Source: MFD04580-c1 sp963702995
GTDB taxonomy: Bacteria > Planctomycetota > Phycisphaerae > Tepidisphaerales > Tepidisphaeraceae
Assembly (NCBI GenBank): GCA_963702995.1
Contig: OY969783.1
Coordinates: 4,278,001 to 4,342,000, forward strand
DNA: 64,000 bases
Direction: 5' to 3'
In this document: positions 18,802 through 26,218 of the stretch, piece after piece
Position numbering within the stretch: position 1 is the stretch's first letter
Layout: every line of letters starts with the position of its first letter
Notes under the pieces: model-generated
The model's database searches: none
What the model was told of the DNA's origin: nothing
What the model saw: the letters and a program-made list of their open reading frames with translations, nothing else
Translations under genes and position numbers: made by a program

Positions 18802-19224
18802 TCACGGTCGCTCACGCCGCGTGGCCTGCAACCGGCGCAAAAAGAAGTACGAGAGCCCCCATAGGACGCCCGTTCCCGCCGCCCACCCCCACGCCTCCGG
18901 TCCATCGCCCACCGAGCAGTGGGCGATAATCGCCGAGACGAGGTCGATCGCAAAGCCCGCATACGCCCATTCCTTGAGCCGCGCCGGGGCCGGCGTCAGC
19001 AACACCACCACCCCAAGCAGCTTCGCCCACGACAGCTCCACCCGGAAGTAAGCCGGGAACCCGAGGTGGGTAAACGCGGCCGCCACCTGCGGCAGGCACA
19101 ACTCCGCGTAGGCGGTGAAGCTCATTTGAAGGCAAAAGATCACGGTGGCAATCCAGAACCCGATGATCATCGACTTCGAGCCGGGGCTGCGCAGGCTCGC
19201 GGGCGTTTGTAGGGTCGATTCCAT
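18802..19224 (-). CDS. DoxX-like membrane protein
   Basis: 140-residue integral membrane protein with four predicted helices: IIGFWIATVIFCLQMSFTAYAEL, AKLLGVVVLLTPAPARLKEWAYAGFAIDL, VSAIIAHCSVG and GWAAGTGVLWGLSYFFLRRL. The LGFPAYFRVELSWAKLLGVVVLL segment and the spacing of the helices fit the DoxX-like family (PF13564), small quinone-linked or uncharacterised membrane proteins. It is a single gene, with the insertion sequence downstream in map order. The 299-bp gap before it (18503-18801) carries no gene; a GGTCTCAGACC palindrome lies at about 18565. Confidence 0.75.
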   Translation of the reverse strand: MESTLQTPASLRSPGSKSMIIGFWIATVIFCLQMSFTAYAELCLPQVAAAFTHLGFPAYFRVELSWAKLLGVVVLLTPAPARLKEWAYAGFAIDLVSAIIAHCSVGDGPEAWGWAAGTGVLWGLSYFFLRRLQATRRERP

Positions 19225-19337
19225 AGCGTTTTATCCTCTGGCAAGACGCTCAAAACTTGGCCGCTCGCAGCACAGGCCGAGACAGTCTTGAGCCACGGAT
19301 TACACGGATCAGAAGAGGGATGAAGGATAAATGCTGA

Positions 19338-19356
19338 AGGGATGACGGGCTCGCTT
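19338..19356. repeat. target-site duplication, left copy
   Basis: AGGGATGACGGGCTCGCTT at 19338-19356 is repeated exactly at 20811-20829, directly abutting both ends of the insertion sequence. Confidence 0.85.
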
Positions 19357-19408
19357 GTCCTACCGCTTTAGAAATGTCAGGGGTTTTCACTGCAGTAGAA
19401 ATGTCAGG

Positions 19409-19461
19409 GTCCCGGGGTCAGGGCTTCGGAGGCGTAGCCTCCGAAGCCCTGACCCCGGGAC
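19409..19461. terminator. 25-bp perfect hairpin at the 3' end of the transposase gene
   Basis: Arms 19409-19433 and 19437-19461 are exact complements around a GTA loop, overlapping the transposase stop codon. Such a strong stem may stop outside transcription entering the element or end the transposase mRNA. Confidence 0.6.
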
Positions 19462-20716
19462 GCGAATCTCCACACGCCGGACGACGGTTGAACGGGTGCG
19501 ACGCCGATGGCACGTAACGCTTGTTGTTCTTCACAGGCTCCTTCGCCTTCTTTGCCTTCGCCGGCCCCGGACGCGCGGACAACTCCATGCATGCCAGCGA
19601 CTCCACGCCGTAACGCACCAGCAAGTCCCCCCCCGCCTTCTCCATCACCATCACGCGTCGCCCTGGACGTGGCAGGTCCAGCCCCGCGTGCCGCGCGTCG
19701 ATTTGCAGCACACGCCCACGCCATTGCACGCACCAGTCACGCCCAACCGCACGCTCCTCACGCTCGCAGAGCACCTCGTCAAGCTTCACCCCCACCGGCA
19801 GCTTCCGGTGGGCGTCGGACCTCTTCACCGCCGCCACGCCGAACTTCTCGTTGAACCGCTTCAGGAACGATTCCTCCAGCAGCACGTTCGCCGCCTCCAT
19901 CGTCCAGACCCCTCGCAGCGTCAGCTCCTTCACCAGGCGGTCCTGCAGCGTCCCGTTCATCCGCTCCACGCGCCCCTTGGCCTGGGGGCTGTTCGCCAGG
20001 ATCAACTCCACTCCAAGCTCTTTCATCGCTCGCCCGAACTGCGTCAACGTCGGCTCGCCATCGGCGGTTTCACCCCGGTAAATCCCCGCTTTATCCACAT
20101 ACACCGCACGCGGCAGCCCGCGTGATCGAACGTAGCGGCCCATCACGTCGAACGCCGCCGACATCATCTCCTTCTCATAGAACCGCGCCATCACCCGGCC
20201 GGTCGCGTCGTCCACCATCACCATCAGGCAGCACCACGGCCCACGCCCTCCCAACCAGTCGTGCCAGCTCCCGTCCATCTGCACCAACTCCCCGGCGCGA
20301 CTGCGACGCGGCCGACGCAGCCGATGCTTGCCACGCTTACGCCGCCGCTCGAACAACCCCGCGGCACGCAGCCACCGCCCCAGCGCGTCCGGACTAATCG
20401 TCTGACCGTCCTCCGCAGCCAGATATTCACACGCCAGCGTCGGGCCGAAACCCGCGTACTTCTGACGGTACAACTTCAGGATCGCAGTCCGTCTCCCGTC
20501 ATCGGTCATGCGGTTGGACGACCGCCCGCGAAGCTGGTGCGCAAGGCCTGCGTCACCCTGCGCCGCGTACCGCCGCTTCAACCGCCACATCTGCCGCTCC
20601 GTCACCTCCAGCAGCAACGCCGCCTCCGACACCGACATCTCACCGTCACGCACCTTGCACAAAACTTCCAGTCGCCGCCGCTCCCTCGCGCTCAACGAAA
20701 TTGTTCCCATCCCCAC
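19418..20716 (-). CDS. ISNCY-family DDE transposase
   Basis: 432-residue transposase. The N-terminal helix-turn-helix reads ISLSARERRRLEVLCKVRDGEMSVSE and LLEVTERQMWRLKRRY, for end recognition. The catalytic domain has LVQMDGSWHDWL with the first Asp, AVYVDKAGIYRG with the second Asp, and NSPQAKGRVERMNGTLQDRLVKEL with the Glu, a normal DDE arrangement. The C-terminal part (VQWRGRVLQIDARHAG) is typical of ISNCY/IS1202-type enzymes. The gene is intact and occupies nearly the whole element. Start codon: ATG at 20716 or the in-frame ATG two codons later. Confidence 0.88.
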   Translation of the reverse strand: MGMGTISLSARERRRLEVLCKVRDGEMSVSEAALLLEVTERQMWRLKRRYAAQGDAGLAHQLRGRSSNRMTDDGRRTAILKLYRQKYAGFGPTLACEYLAAEDGQTISPDALGRWLRAAGLFERRRKRGKHRLRRPRRSRAGELVQMDGSWHDWLGGRGPWCCLMVMVDDATGRVMARFYEKEMMSAAFDVMGRYVRSRGLPRAVYVDKAGIYRGETADGEPTLTQFGRAMKELGVELILANSPQAKGRVERMNGTLQDRLVKELTLRGVWTMEAANVLLEESFLKRFNEKFGVAAVKRSDAHRKLPVGVKLDEVLCEREERAVGRDWCVQWRGRVLQIDARHAGLDLPRPGRRVMVMEKAGGDLLVRYGVESLACMELSARPGPAKAKKAKEPVKNNKRYVPSASHPFNRRPACGDSRPGVRASEATPPKP

Positions 20717-20810
20717 GAGCTATAACGAGCACGACACTGACATTTCTAAAGCGGTAGAACCCTGACATTTCTAAAGCGGGGAAACCCTGACATTTCTAAA
20801 GCGGTACAAC

Positions 20811-20829
20811 AGGGATGACGGGCTCGCTT
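20811..20829. repeat. target-site duplication, right copy
   Basis: Exact second copy of AGGGATGACGGGCTCGCTT, immediately after the right end of the insertion sequence. Confidence 0.85.
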
Positions 20830-20852
20830 CTTGTCCCCTTCATCCTTCTCCT

Positions 20853-21409
20853 TCATCCTTCATCCTTCGGCTTCGTCCTTCTCTCAAACTGTTCCGCGTA
20901 CTCGGCGTTCAAACGCTGCCAGCCGCCGAACGTCAGGGCATCACCGCCCACGATGCGGCCGATGGGCGTTCCGCCAAGAAGATGATCCAAAACATCCAGG
21001 CAGATATGCCAGCCCGCAGCACCCATAGAGATGAACCGGCGATCGATGCTGTGCCATAGGGTCAAACGTGTCCCGCCACCGAACGCTTCGAGCTCCCACC
21101 GAATGTCCTGGCCGCCCCAGGTGTACTCGAGCAACCGTGGCGCGTCCGCCCGCGTGACGATCGTTTCCGACACCATCGGCGTCGGCGCTCCCACGGTGGT
21201 GAGCTTCACGGTGGCGCCCGTCGTTCCCAAACTCTGGTCCGCTTCAAAGGGAGCCCACTCGCGCAGATGCGCCGGTTCGGTCAGCGCCTGCCAGACTTTT
21301 TCCGGCGCGTGCCGCAGGTCTCTGACGAGCACCAGCGCCCATTTCTCTCCGTCTTTCCTAACCTGCGCCCTGTGGCCGGGCCCGGCGTGTACTTCTGGCG
21401 ATCGGTCAT
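20853..21409 (-). CDS. SRPBCC (AHSA1-like) protein, frameshifted
   Basis: START/SRPBCC-fold protein of the activator-of-Hsp90-homologue type. The ATG at 21409, preceded by AAGGAG, gives MTDRQKYTPGPATG; after the GGG run at 21368-21370 the frame changes and continues QVRKDGEKWALVLVRDLRHAPEKVWQAL, TEPAHLREWAPF and LTLWHSIDRRF to 20853. One missing G restores a single product. The segment RDLRHAPEKVWQAL is the family's typical first helix. It overlaps the ArsR gene by four bases (ATGA), a common two-gene arrangement in which the regulator controls the SRPBCC protein. Ligand unknown. Confidence 0.75.
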
Positions 21410-21749
21410 CGTCTTCTCCTTTTCTTCCTTTTTGGCGGTGTTGGCGGATCCACGCGATCCAGGTGCTGCTCAAGCGCATCGACGTGAGCTGACCAGAACC
21501 GCCGGAACGGCGCCAGCCAGGCGTCCACCTGCTGAAGAGGCTCGGGTTTCAATCGGTAGAGACGGCGCTGCGCGTCCACCGTCGATTCGACAAAACCGGC
21601 CTCTCTAGCACCCGCAGGTGCTTCGACACGGTCGGCTGCGACATGGAAAGCCGCCGCTCGATCTCACCCACCGACTGCTGCGACGAAACCAGCAGGCTCA
21701 AGATCGCCCGACGGTTCGGCTCGGCGATAATGTCGAACACGGATTCCAC
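21406..21749 (-). CDS. ArsR-family transcriptional regulator, frameshifted
   Basis: Small winged-helix repressor of about 114 residues after reconstruction. From the GTG at 21749 it reads MESVFDIIAEPNRRAILSLL, then QQSVGEIERRLSMSQPTVSKHLRVLE, the DNA-recognition helix. Near 21600 a G appears to be missing from GAGAGG(G)CC; the other frame then gives AGFVESTVDAQRRLYRLKPE and PLQQVDAWLAPFRRFWSAHVD to the stop at 21406. No metal-binding cysteines are visible, so it belongs to the non-metal subgroup found with SRPBCC genes. It probably represses its own operon through the dyad around its promoter. Confidence 0.75.
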
Positions 21750-21755
21750 GAACCG

Positions 21756-21790
21756 ATTATGCCTAGAATAGAATATACTTGTCAAGGCAT
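21756..21790 (-). promoter_or_regulatory. promoter and candidate operator of the arsR-SRPBCC operon
   Basis: On the minus strand TTGACA (21780-21785) and CATAAT (21756-21761) are 18 bp apart. Only six bases separate the -10 box from the GTG start, so the transcript is probably leaderless. ATGCCT/AGGCAT arms (21759-21764 and 21785-21790) bracket the promoter and could be the ArsR site. Confidence 0.6.
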
Positions 21791-21880
21791 ATACAGGAGA
21801 GGCTTCTCCTCCCCGCTCGGCTCGATGGGAATCCCTCGTGGCTCCGCCACACGCGCGGTTCGACTGCCGCCGGGTACAAT

Positions 21881-22237
21881 ATGCGAATGCCGCAGTCGTG
21901 GTTTGATCTGGCAAGCGACGCGCGTAAAGCCGCCAATCGCCTCGTGAGCGACCACTATCGGTCGTGCGTCGCACGGGCGTACTACGCGGCCTACTCGAAA
22001 GTGACCCACGCGCTGGCCGGAGCCCCGAACATAACCTTCGCGGCGAATCGGGAGGGCCCAAACCATCCGGGTGAGACCGGCAATGGCGGGATTCGGCGAC
22101 TGATCAAAACGAGCATGCCCGGCATGGACCAGCCGCGGCGGGTAGGGCTTTCCGATCTCATCCCTCGCTTGTACGCACTGCAGGTATTTGCGGACTACTC
22201 ACCCCCTGGTGCCGCGGACGCGTGCGACGCGATCTGA
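21881..22237 (+). CDS. HEPN domain-containing protein
   Basis: 118-residue protein beginning MRMPQSWFDLASDARKAANRL. The segment DHYRSCVARAYYAAYSKVTHAL is characteristic of HEPN domains (PF05168), four-helix proteins that in many cases are RNases of toxin-antitoxin or defence systems. A clear catalytic RxxxxH motif is not evident, so RNase activity is uncertain. No nucleotidyltransferase (MNT) partner is adjacent; the neighbours are the arsR operon and a DUF3892 protein. An alternative ATG lies two codons downstream. Confidence 0.7.
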   Translation: MRMPQSWFDLASDARKAANRLVSDHYRSCVARAYYAAYSKVTHALAGAPNITFAANREGPNHPGETGNGGIRRLIKTSMPGMDQPRRVGLSDLIPRLYALQVFADYSPPGAADACDAI

Positions 22238-22405
22238 GTCATGAATTCGCTTGACGCGTTCAAATGTGCTTCGCGCTCGCGCGTGTTTGCAAACGACCGC
22301 CATTTGTGCAAAAGTTCACCGCGCTGAGCGGGCGATGCCGATTATCGGAGGCGTCGAGAGGTGTGTCAGTCCGAGCTCGGCGAAGATTGGCAACCCGGAG
22401 TAAAG

Positions 22406-22678
22406 ATGGCGGACGCCCTCGTCAACTGTATCACCAAGCAGAAACGCGCTGATTCCTACGAAGGCATTACGCACCTGGGCGGTCCGCAATGGCGATGGAC
22501 ACGTGAGCAGATAATCGCCTCGATCGAGGCGAAGACAAACACCTTCTTTACGATGATCGATGGCAAGAGGGCAGATGTCGGTGTCGTGAATGGGCCAAAT
22601 GGTAAATACCTTAGGACATACGCAGACGGCGTCTGGAACGACAATCTCCTTGCTCTTCCCGAGTGCCCTAATTCTTGA
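22406..22678 (+). CDS. DUF3892 domain protein
   Basis: 90-residue protein starting MADALVNCITKQKRADSYEGI. The sequence VNCITK..., ITHLGGPQWRWTREQIIASIE and VGVVNGPNGKYLRTYADGVWNDNLLALPEC match the DUF3892 pattern, a small domain of unknown function. It converges with the DUF4435 gene, the stop codons being 24 bp apart. GC content here is visibly lower than in the surrounding core genes, consistent with an acquired block. Function unknown. Confidence 0.7.
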   Translation: MADALVNCITKQKRADSYEGITHLGGPQWRWTREQIIASIEAKTNTFFTMIDGKRADVGVVNGPNGKYLRTYADGVWNDNLLALPECPNS

Positions 22679-22701
22679 GCGTACGAGCGTACCAAAATGG
22701 T

Positions 22702-23643
22702 TCAGCCGCACAGCCATCGGATGAAGTCGGCTGGATGATCTCCTACGTCAGCAACGCATTGGCTGCACCAAGCCCCACGGGAAACTCTGACCAAAGCCTC
22801 TCGCCTGACCCAACCGACGCACTTCGCTACATCGCTCGGCATCCCGTAATGTCGAAGCATCGCGGCAACGGCACACCAAACGTAGCATTCTGCTAGATGC
22901 CCGTGGCATATCCATCGCGACAACGACAGGTTGTTCGCTGCTAATTGGCCGAGACATCTCTTGAACTCTGCATCAAATGTAGCCCACTCTGTGCTGGAAA
23001 CGCCGCGCGTCGAACAGATGGCCTGCATCAGCGCGAGATCGATGTTCATCGAGCCGTCGGCTTTCACCACCCAATGATCGAGTTCGCTGATATTTTGAAC
23101 TCTGTCCAGTCTTCCGATCGTAACGGCAGCTAGTGAAGCACTCGCGCAGATTTGCAAAATCGACGGAAAAGCCGATTGCAAATTTTTCCGAAAGCCTTCT
23201 GGCAGATGCTCCGGGAAATTTTCCTCGAGACTCGCGGCGACGATTTCGCTCTCGCTGAGGTAGTTTTCAAGAGAATGACCACGTGTCCAAAATAGATTGA
23301 CGGCCATTACGCGATGGACTGGGTTTAGATCTCGCACCCCAAATAGGTCGAAGTCACGGAATTCACGGTCAACCAGCGCCGCGAATTTGCTCGAGCCCCC
23401 AACCTTAGCGTGCATTGCCTCGACGCGTTCGCGATTTCCGCCCTTGGCGTCCGGGATATCCGCACCTGTATCGATCAAAAGGTTGTCCGACTTAATTCGG
23501 TTCTTGTTCCGCAGCTCGATCTGAAGTCGTGTTACAGTTGCCTTATCGTTCGGGCCTTCAACGAGAAGTGTTCGACTTGATCGCATGGCTACCGCTGCTG
23601 GATATCCGTTCGATGAATATGCCGGCACTTCAATCCCCTTCAT
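22702..23643 (-). CDS. DUF4435/TOPRIM-like protein, candidate AriB of a PARIS-like system
   Basis: 313-residue protein. It has LLVEGPNDKATVTRL with E29 and later FAALVDREFRDFD with D92, D97 and D99, the Glu and DxD pattern of a TOPRIM/DUF4435 fold. TRGHSLENYL, common in DUF4435 proteins, follows. In PARIS, AriB is a DUF4435 nuclease held by the AriA ATPase and released when a phage anti-restriction protein is sensed; the gene order and partner here match that plan. It overlaps the upstream ATPase gene by 14 bp. An alternative ATG at 23586 exists. Assignment to PARIS is inferred from domains, not from sequence comparison. Confidence 0.7.
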   Translation of the reverse strand: MKGIEVPAYSSNGYPAAVAMRSSRTLLVEGPNDKATVTRLQIELRNKNRIKSDNLLIDTGADIPDAKGGNRERVEAMHAKVGGSSKFAALVDREFRDFDLFGVRDLNPVHRVMAVNLFWTRGHSLENYLSESEIVAASLEENFPEHLPEGFRKNLQSAFPSILQICASASLAAVTIGRLDRVQNISELDHWVVKADGSMNIDLALMQAICSTRGVSSTEWATFDAEFKRCLGQLAANNLSLSRWICHGHLAECYVWCAVAAMLRHYGMPSDVAKCVGWVRREALVRVSRGAWCSQCVADVGDHPADFIRWLCG

Positions 23644-25015
23644 TCACGTCGCCATCGTCCTCAACGCGGGCATGAGGAAGGGCAGATTGCTGTTGCGTCG
23701 AGTCCAGCAAAACAAGTGACCCACGATGTTCGGCCACAACTTCGGGTGCGTGAGTGCAGGCAATGATTTGTCGATCTCCTGCTTGTTTGATTATCTCATC
23801 CAATATGATTCGCTGCCAATCTACGTGAAGAGAGATCTCTGGCTCGTCAATCAGCATTACGCCATCCGCCTCGGACATATGCGTTGCGCAGAAGAGCATT
23901 GTGAGCACCTGTCGCTCGCCCGACGATAGTACCTCAAGTTTCTCGGACTGCTCTTTTGACAGAAAAACTCTCGGCTCACGTCGTGTCGAGACGCCAGGCT
24001 GCGACACGCGGAGCTCCTTAGGCTGTATGAATCTATTAATCGATTCTTCGAAGAGCCTCAATCGACTGTAGGCTCTAGCTTCTTCCGCCTCTCGAATTGC
24101 GAGAGCATTATCGTATATTTCTAAGACCGTTCGAAAGCTCTTTTCTTCCTCGATCCGCCACTGCGGCGGTGGATTGACCTGCTCTCCCGCACTCTGATGA
24201 CTCGGCGTAACAGCCTGCATTCGCTTTTGAACTCTTTTGAAGAGCGTGTGGACATCTTCACGAGCTCTTGGAGTAAGGCCCTGCTGAACCGCCTTAAGCA
24301 CTTCACTGAAAACCGTCGAAAACGTGCTTTGGTTAGACTGATTAACCTGGATGTACGCCCGTTGGGCCTCGTCCTTGAGCTGTCGCGACACATCCGCTAA
24401 TGATGGGTATCGAATGACCGGAACAAAGTCCCCAAACCAACGACGGCTTAGAACCGTTTTCACTGCCGTCGTACCAAAAGGTCCGAACGGATAAGGTGCA
24501 GGTCGTTCGGTCATTCGAGAATTTCGTCGTTCATGTGCTTCAACCTGAACGATGTGGTTCCGTAACTCATCCGATTCATAATATATGCGATAATCTTCTC
24601 GACTGCTTGCTGCTTCGAGTATTGAACGGAACGCTGGCAGGTAAACGGGTCTTTTGGGAAAGAGCGCTCGGAATGCATTTGTAATTGAATCTGGGACTGG
24701 AGCGCCCTTGGAAAGCCCGCCGAGATTCTCTCCTCCCAAAGTCACTTGCACTGTACCGCGGTCAACCTGATCGAGTTGCTCTAGCTTGATTTCTATTTGA
24801 TTACTCAAATGGAAGATCAAGCGTTCAAATCGGATACTGCAGAATCGCAATAAATCGCCTTCAAACAGGTTCGCTAGGATATGGAGGAGTGTTGTCTTAC
24901 CAGTCCCATTCTTCCCGTGAAGAATGTTCAGCCTCGGCTTGAAATCCGCCCGTAACAACTGGTGGCCATGAACGCCGCTGAAACGAATCGAAGCTACATA
25001 AGGTTGCTCGGGCAT
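23630..25015 (-). CDS. AAA/ABC-type ATPase, candidate AriA of a PARIS-like system
   Basis: 461-residue RecF/OLD-like ATPase. Walker A GKNGTGKT is at residues 34-41, an ABC-type signature LSSGERQ at 363-369, Walker B VMLIDEPEISLH with D390 and E391, and a final ACTHAPEVV with the switch histidine. The region between is long and charged, as in AAA_15/AAA_21 defence ATPases. It is co-transcribed with the DUF4435 gene (14-bp overlap). GC content is far below that of the flanking genes (many AT-rich codons), a sign of horizontal acquisition. A start at 25015 is supported by AAAGGAAGG upstream. Confidence 0.75.
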   Translation of the reverse strand: MPEQPYVASIRFSGVHGHQLLRADFKPRLNILHGKNGTGKTTLLHILANLFEGDLLRFCSIRFERLIFHLSNQIEIKLEQLDQVDRGTVQVTLGGENLGGLSKGAPVPDSITNAFRALFPKRPVYLPAFRSILEAASSREDYRIYYESDELRNHIVQVEAHERRNSRMTERPAPYPFGPFGTTAVKTVLSRRWFGDFVPVIRYPSLADVSRQLKDEAQRAYIQVNQSNQSTFSTVFSEVLKAVQQGLTPRAREDVHTLFKRVQKRMQAVTPSHQSAGEQVNPPPQWRIEEEKSFRTVLEIYDNALAIREAEEARAYSRLRLFEESINRFIQPKELRVSQPGVSTRREPRVFLSKEQSEKLEVLSSGERQVLTMLFCATHMSEADGVMLIDEPEISLHVDWQRIILDEIIKQAGDRQIIACTHAPEVVAEHRGSLVLLDSTQQQSALPHARVEDDGDVNEGD

Positions 25016-25118
25016 CAGGGCCTTCCTTTCCGTGCCGGCGGGTCATAAGAGATAGCATGCATAACCGCTTCCCTTTTCTAACAGCCTGGTTAGATTCCTT
25101 CCCCGGGCAGCTTGCCTT

Positions 25119-26108
25119 TCAACTCCCCATCCCCGCCACCAACTGCTCCAGCTTCCGGATCCGCTCCAGCATCTCCGGCAGTTTGCTCGTGGCGGCGTAC
25201 ACCCGGCGGGCGTCGCGGATGGGGATGGCGGGGGCGCCGAGCACCGTCTGGCCGTCGGCGATGTTGCCGGGGACGCCGGATTGGGCGGCGATCGTGACGC
25301 CGTCGCCGATTTTGAGGTGGCCGGCCACCCCCGCCTGGCCGCCCATCGTGACGTGGTGGCCGACGATCACGCTGCCGGCGATGCCGACCTGGGCGACGAA
25401 CAGGCAGTGCGGGCCGATCTTGCAGCCGTGGCCGATGGCGACCAGATCGCTGAACTTCGTGCCGCGGCCGATCACGGTGCTGCCGAGCGTCGCCCGATCG
25501 ACCGCGCAGTTCGCGCCCATCTCAACATCGTCCTCAATGATCACATTGCCGGCTTGGGGGATCTTGTGGTGGCGGTAGGTGCCGTCGGCGTCTTTCTTCG
25601 TCGCGTAGCCGAAGCCGTCGTGGCCGATGCTCACGCCGGCGTGGAGGGTGACGCGGTCCCCGATGATGCAGTCGTCGTAGACGACCACGTTGGGGAAAAA
25701 AATACAATCGCGGCCGATGCGGGCGCGGGGGCCGATGAAGACGCCGGGGTAGAAGACGCACCCCTCCCCCACCGTCGCCGTTGGGTTGACGTAGGCGGCC
25801 GCGTGGATCCCCTTGACGGGGTGCGCGCGGTAGCCGTGCAGGGCGACGACGGCCTCGCGGAACGCGAAATAGGGGTCTTTGCTGCGGAGCAGCGGAACGC
25901 GTCCGGCGGGCGTGGCCGGGGCGGTGATGACGGCCGCCGCCTGGGTGGTCTGAAGCTGCTTCTCGTACTTGGGGTTGGTCAGGAAGCTAACCTGGCCCGG
26001 TTGGGCATCTTCGAGCGTGGCGGCGCTGGTGATAAGTTGGTCGGGGTCGGCGGCGCCGGTCAGTTCGGCGCCGATGCGGGTCGCGAGGTCCTTCAGCGTC
26101 AGGGGCAC
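25119..26108 (-). CDS. lpxD: UDP-3-O-acylglucosamine N-acyltransferase LpxD
   Basis: Cytoplasmic lipid A biosynthesis acyltransferase, 329 residues, near the usual length. The N-terminal LpxD domain shows MPLTLKDLATRIGAELTG and PGQVSFLTNPKYEKQL. The body is a left-handed beta helix of hexapeptide repeats (VGEGCVFYPGVFIGPRARIG, IGDRVTLHAGVSIGHDGFGY, IGHGCKIGPHCLFVAQVGIAGS). The C-terminal helix (LPEMLERIRKLEQLV) completes the trimer domain. It implies a lipid A-bearing outer membrane. No other lpx gene is adjacent; it follows nuoF on the same strand after 110 bp that include GGATGAAGG-type low-complexity repeats. Confidence 0.95.
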   Translation of the reverse strand: MPLTLKDLATRIGAELTGAADPDQLITSAATLEDAQPGQVSFLTNPKYEKQLQTTQAAAVITAPATPAGRVPLLRSKDPYFAFREAVVALHGYRAHPVKGIHAAAYVNPTATVGEGCVFYPGVFIGPRARIGRDCIFFPNVVVYDDCIIGDRVTLHAGVSIGHDGFGYATKKDADGTYRHHKIPQAGNVIIEDDVEMGANCAVDRATLGSTVIGRGTKFSDLVAIGHGCKIGPHCLFVAQVGIAGSVIVGHHVTMGGQAGVAGHLKIGDGVTIAAQSGVPGNIADGQTVLGAPAIPIRDARRVYAATSKLPEMLERIRKLEQLVAGMGS

Positions 26109-26218
26109 TGGCAGGCTCCATTCTTTCCGAAAGGATGAAGGATGAAGGCGAAGGATGAATGGGATCGCGTTCTCTTCCCCTCCTCTCTCCGCTTCAATCG
26201 TTCATGGCGAGTTGCTGC

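Larger units (their letters stand above)
19357..20810 (-). mobile_element. complete insertion sequence, IS1202/ISNCY-like
   Basis: A 1454-bp element flanked by a 19-bp direct repeat. The ends begin GT and end AC, with inverted TACCGCTTTAGAAATGTCAG (19361-19380) and its complement at 20787-20806. The right end carries three copies of CTGACATTTCTAAAGCGG starting at 20737, 20762 and 20787, exactly 25 bp apart; the left end has two, the inner one degenerate. Multiple terminal repeats and long target duplications are reported for IS1202-group elements, which fits the encoded DDE transposase. The intact gene and perfect duplication suggest a recent insertion. Confidence 0.85.

Noticed and set aside
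20737..20804. Three spaced repeats as a CRISPR-like array
   Set aside because: The 18-bp repeats at 25-bp spacing belong to the insertion-sequence end and match its left terminus.
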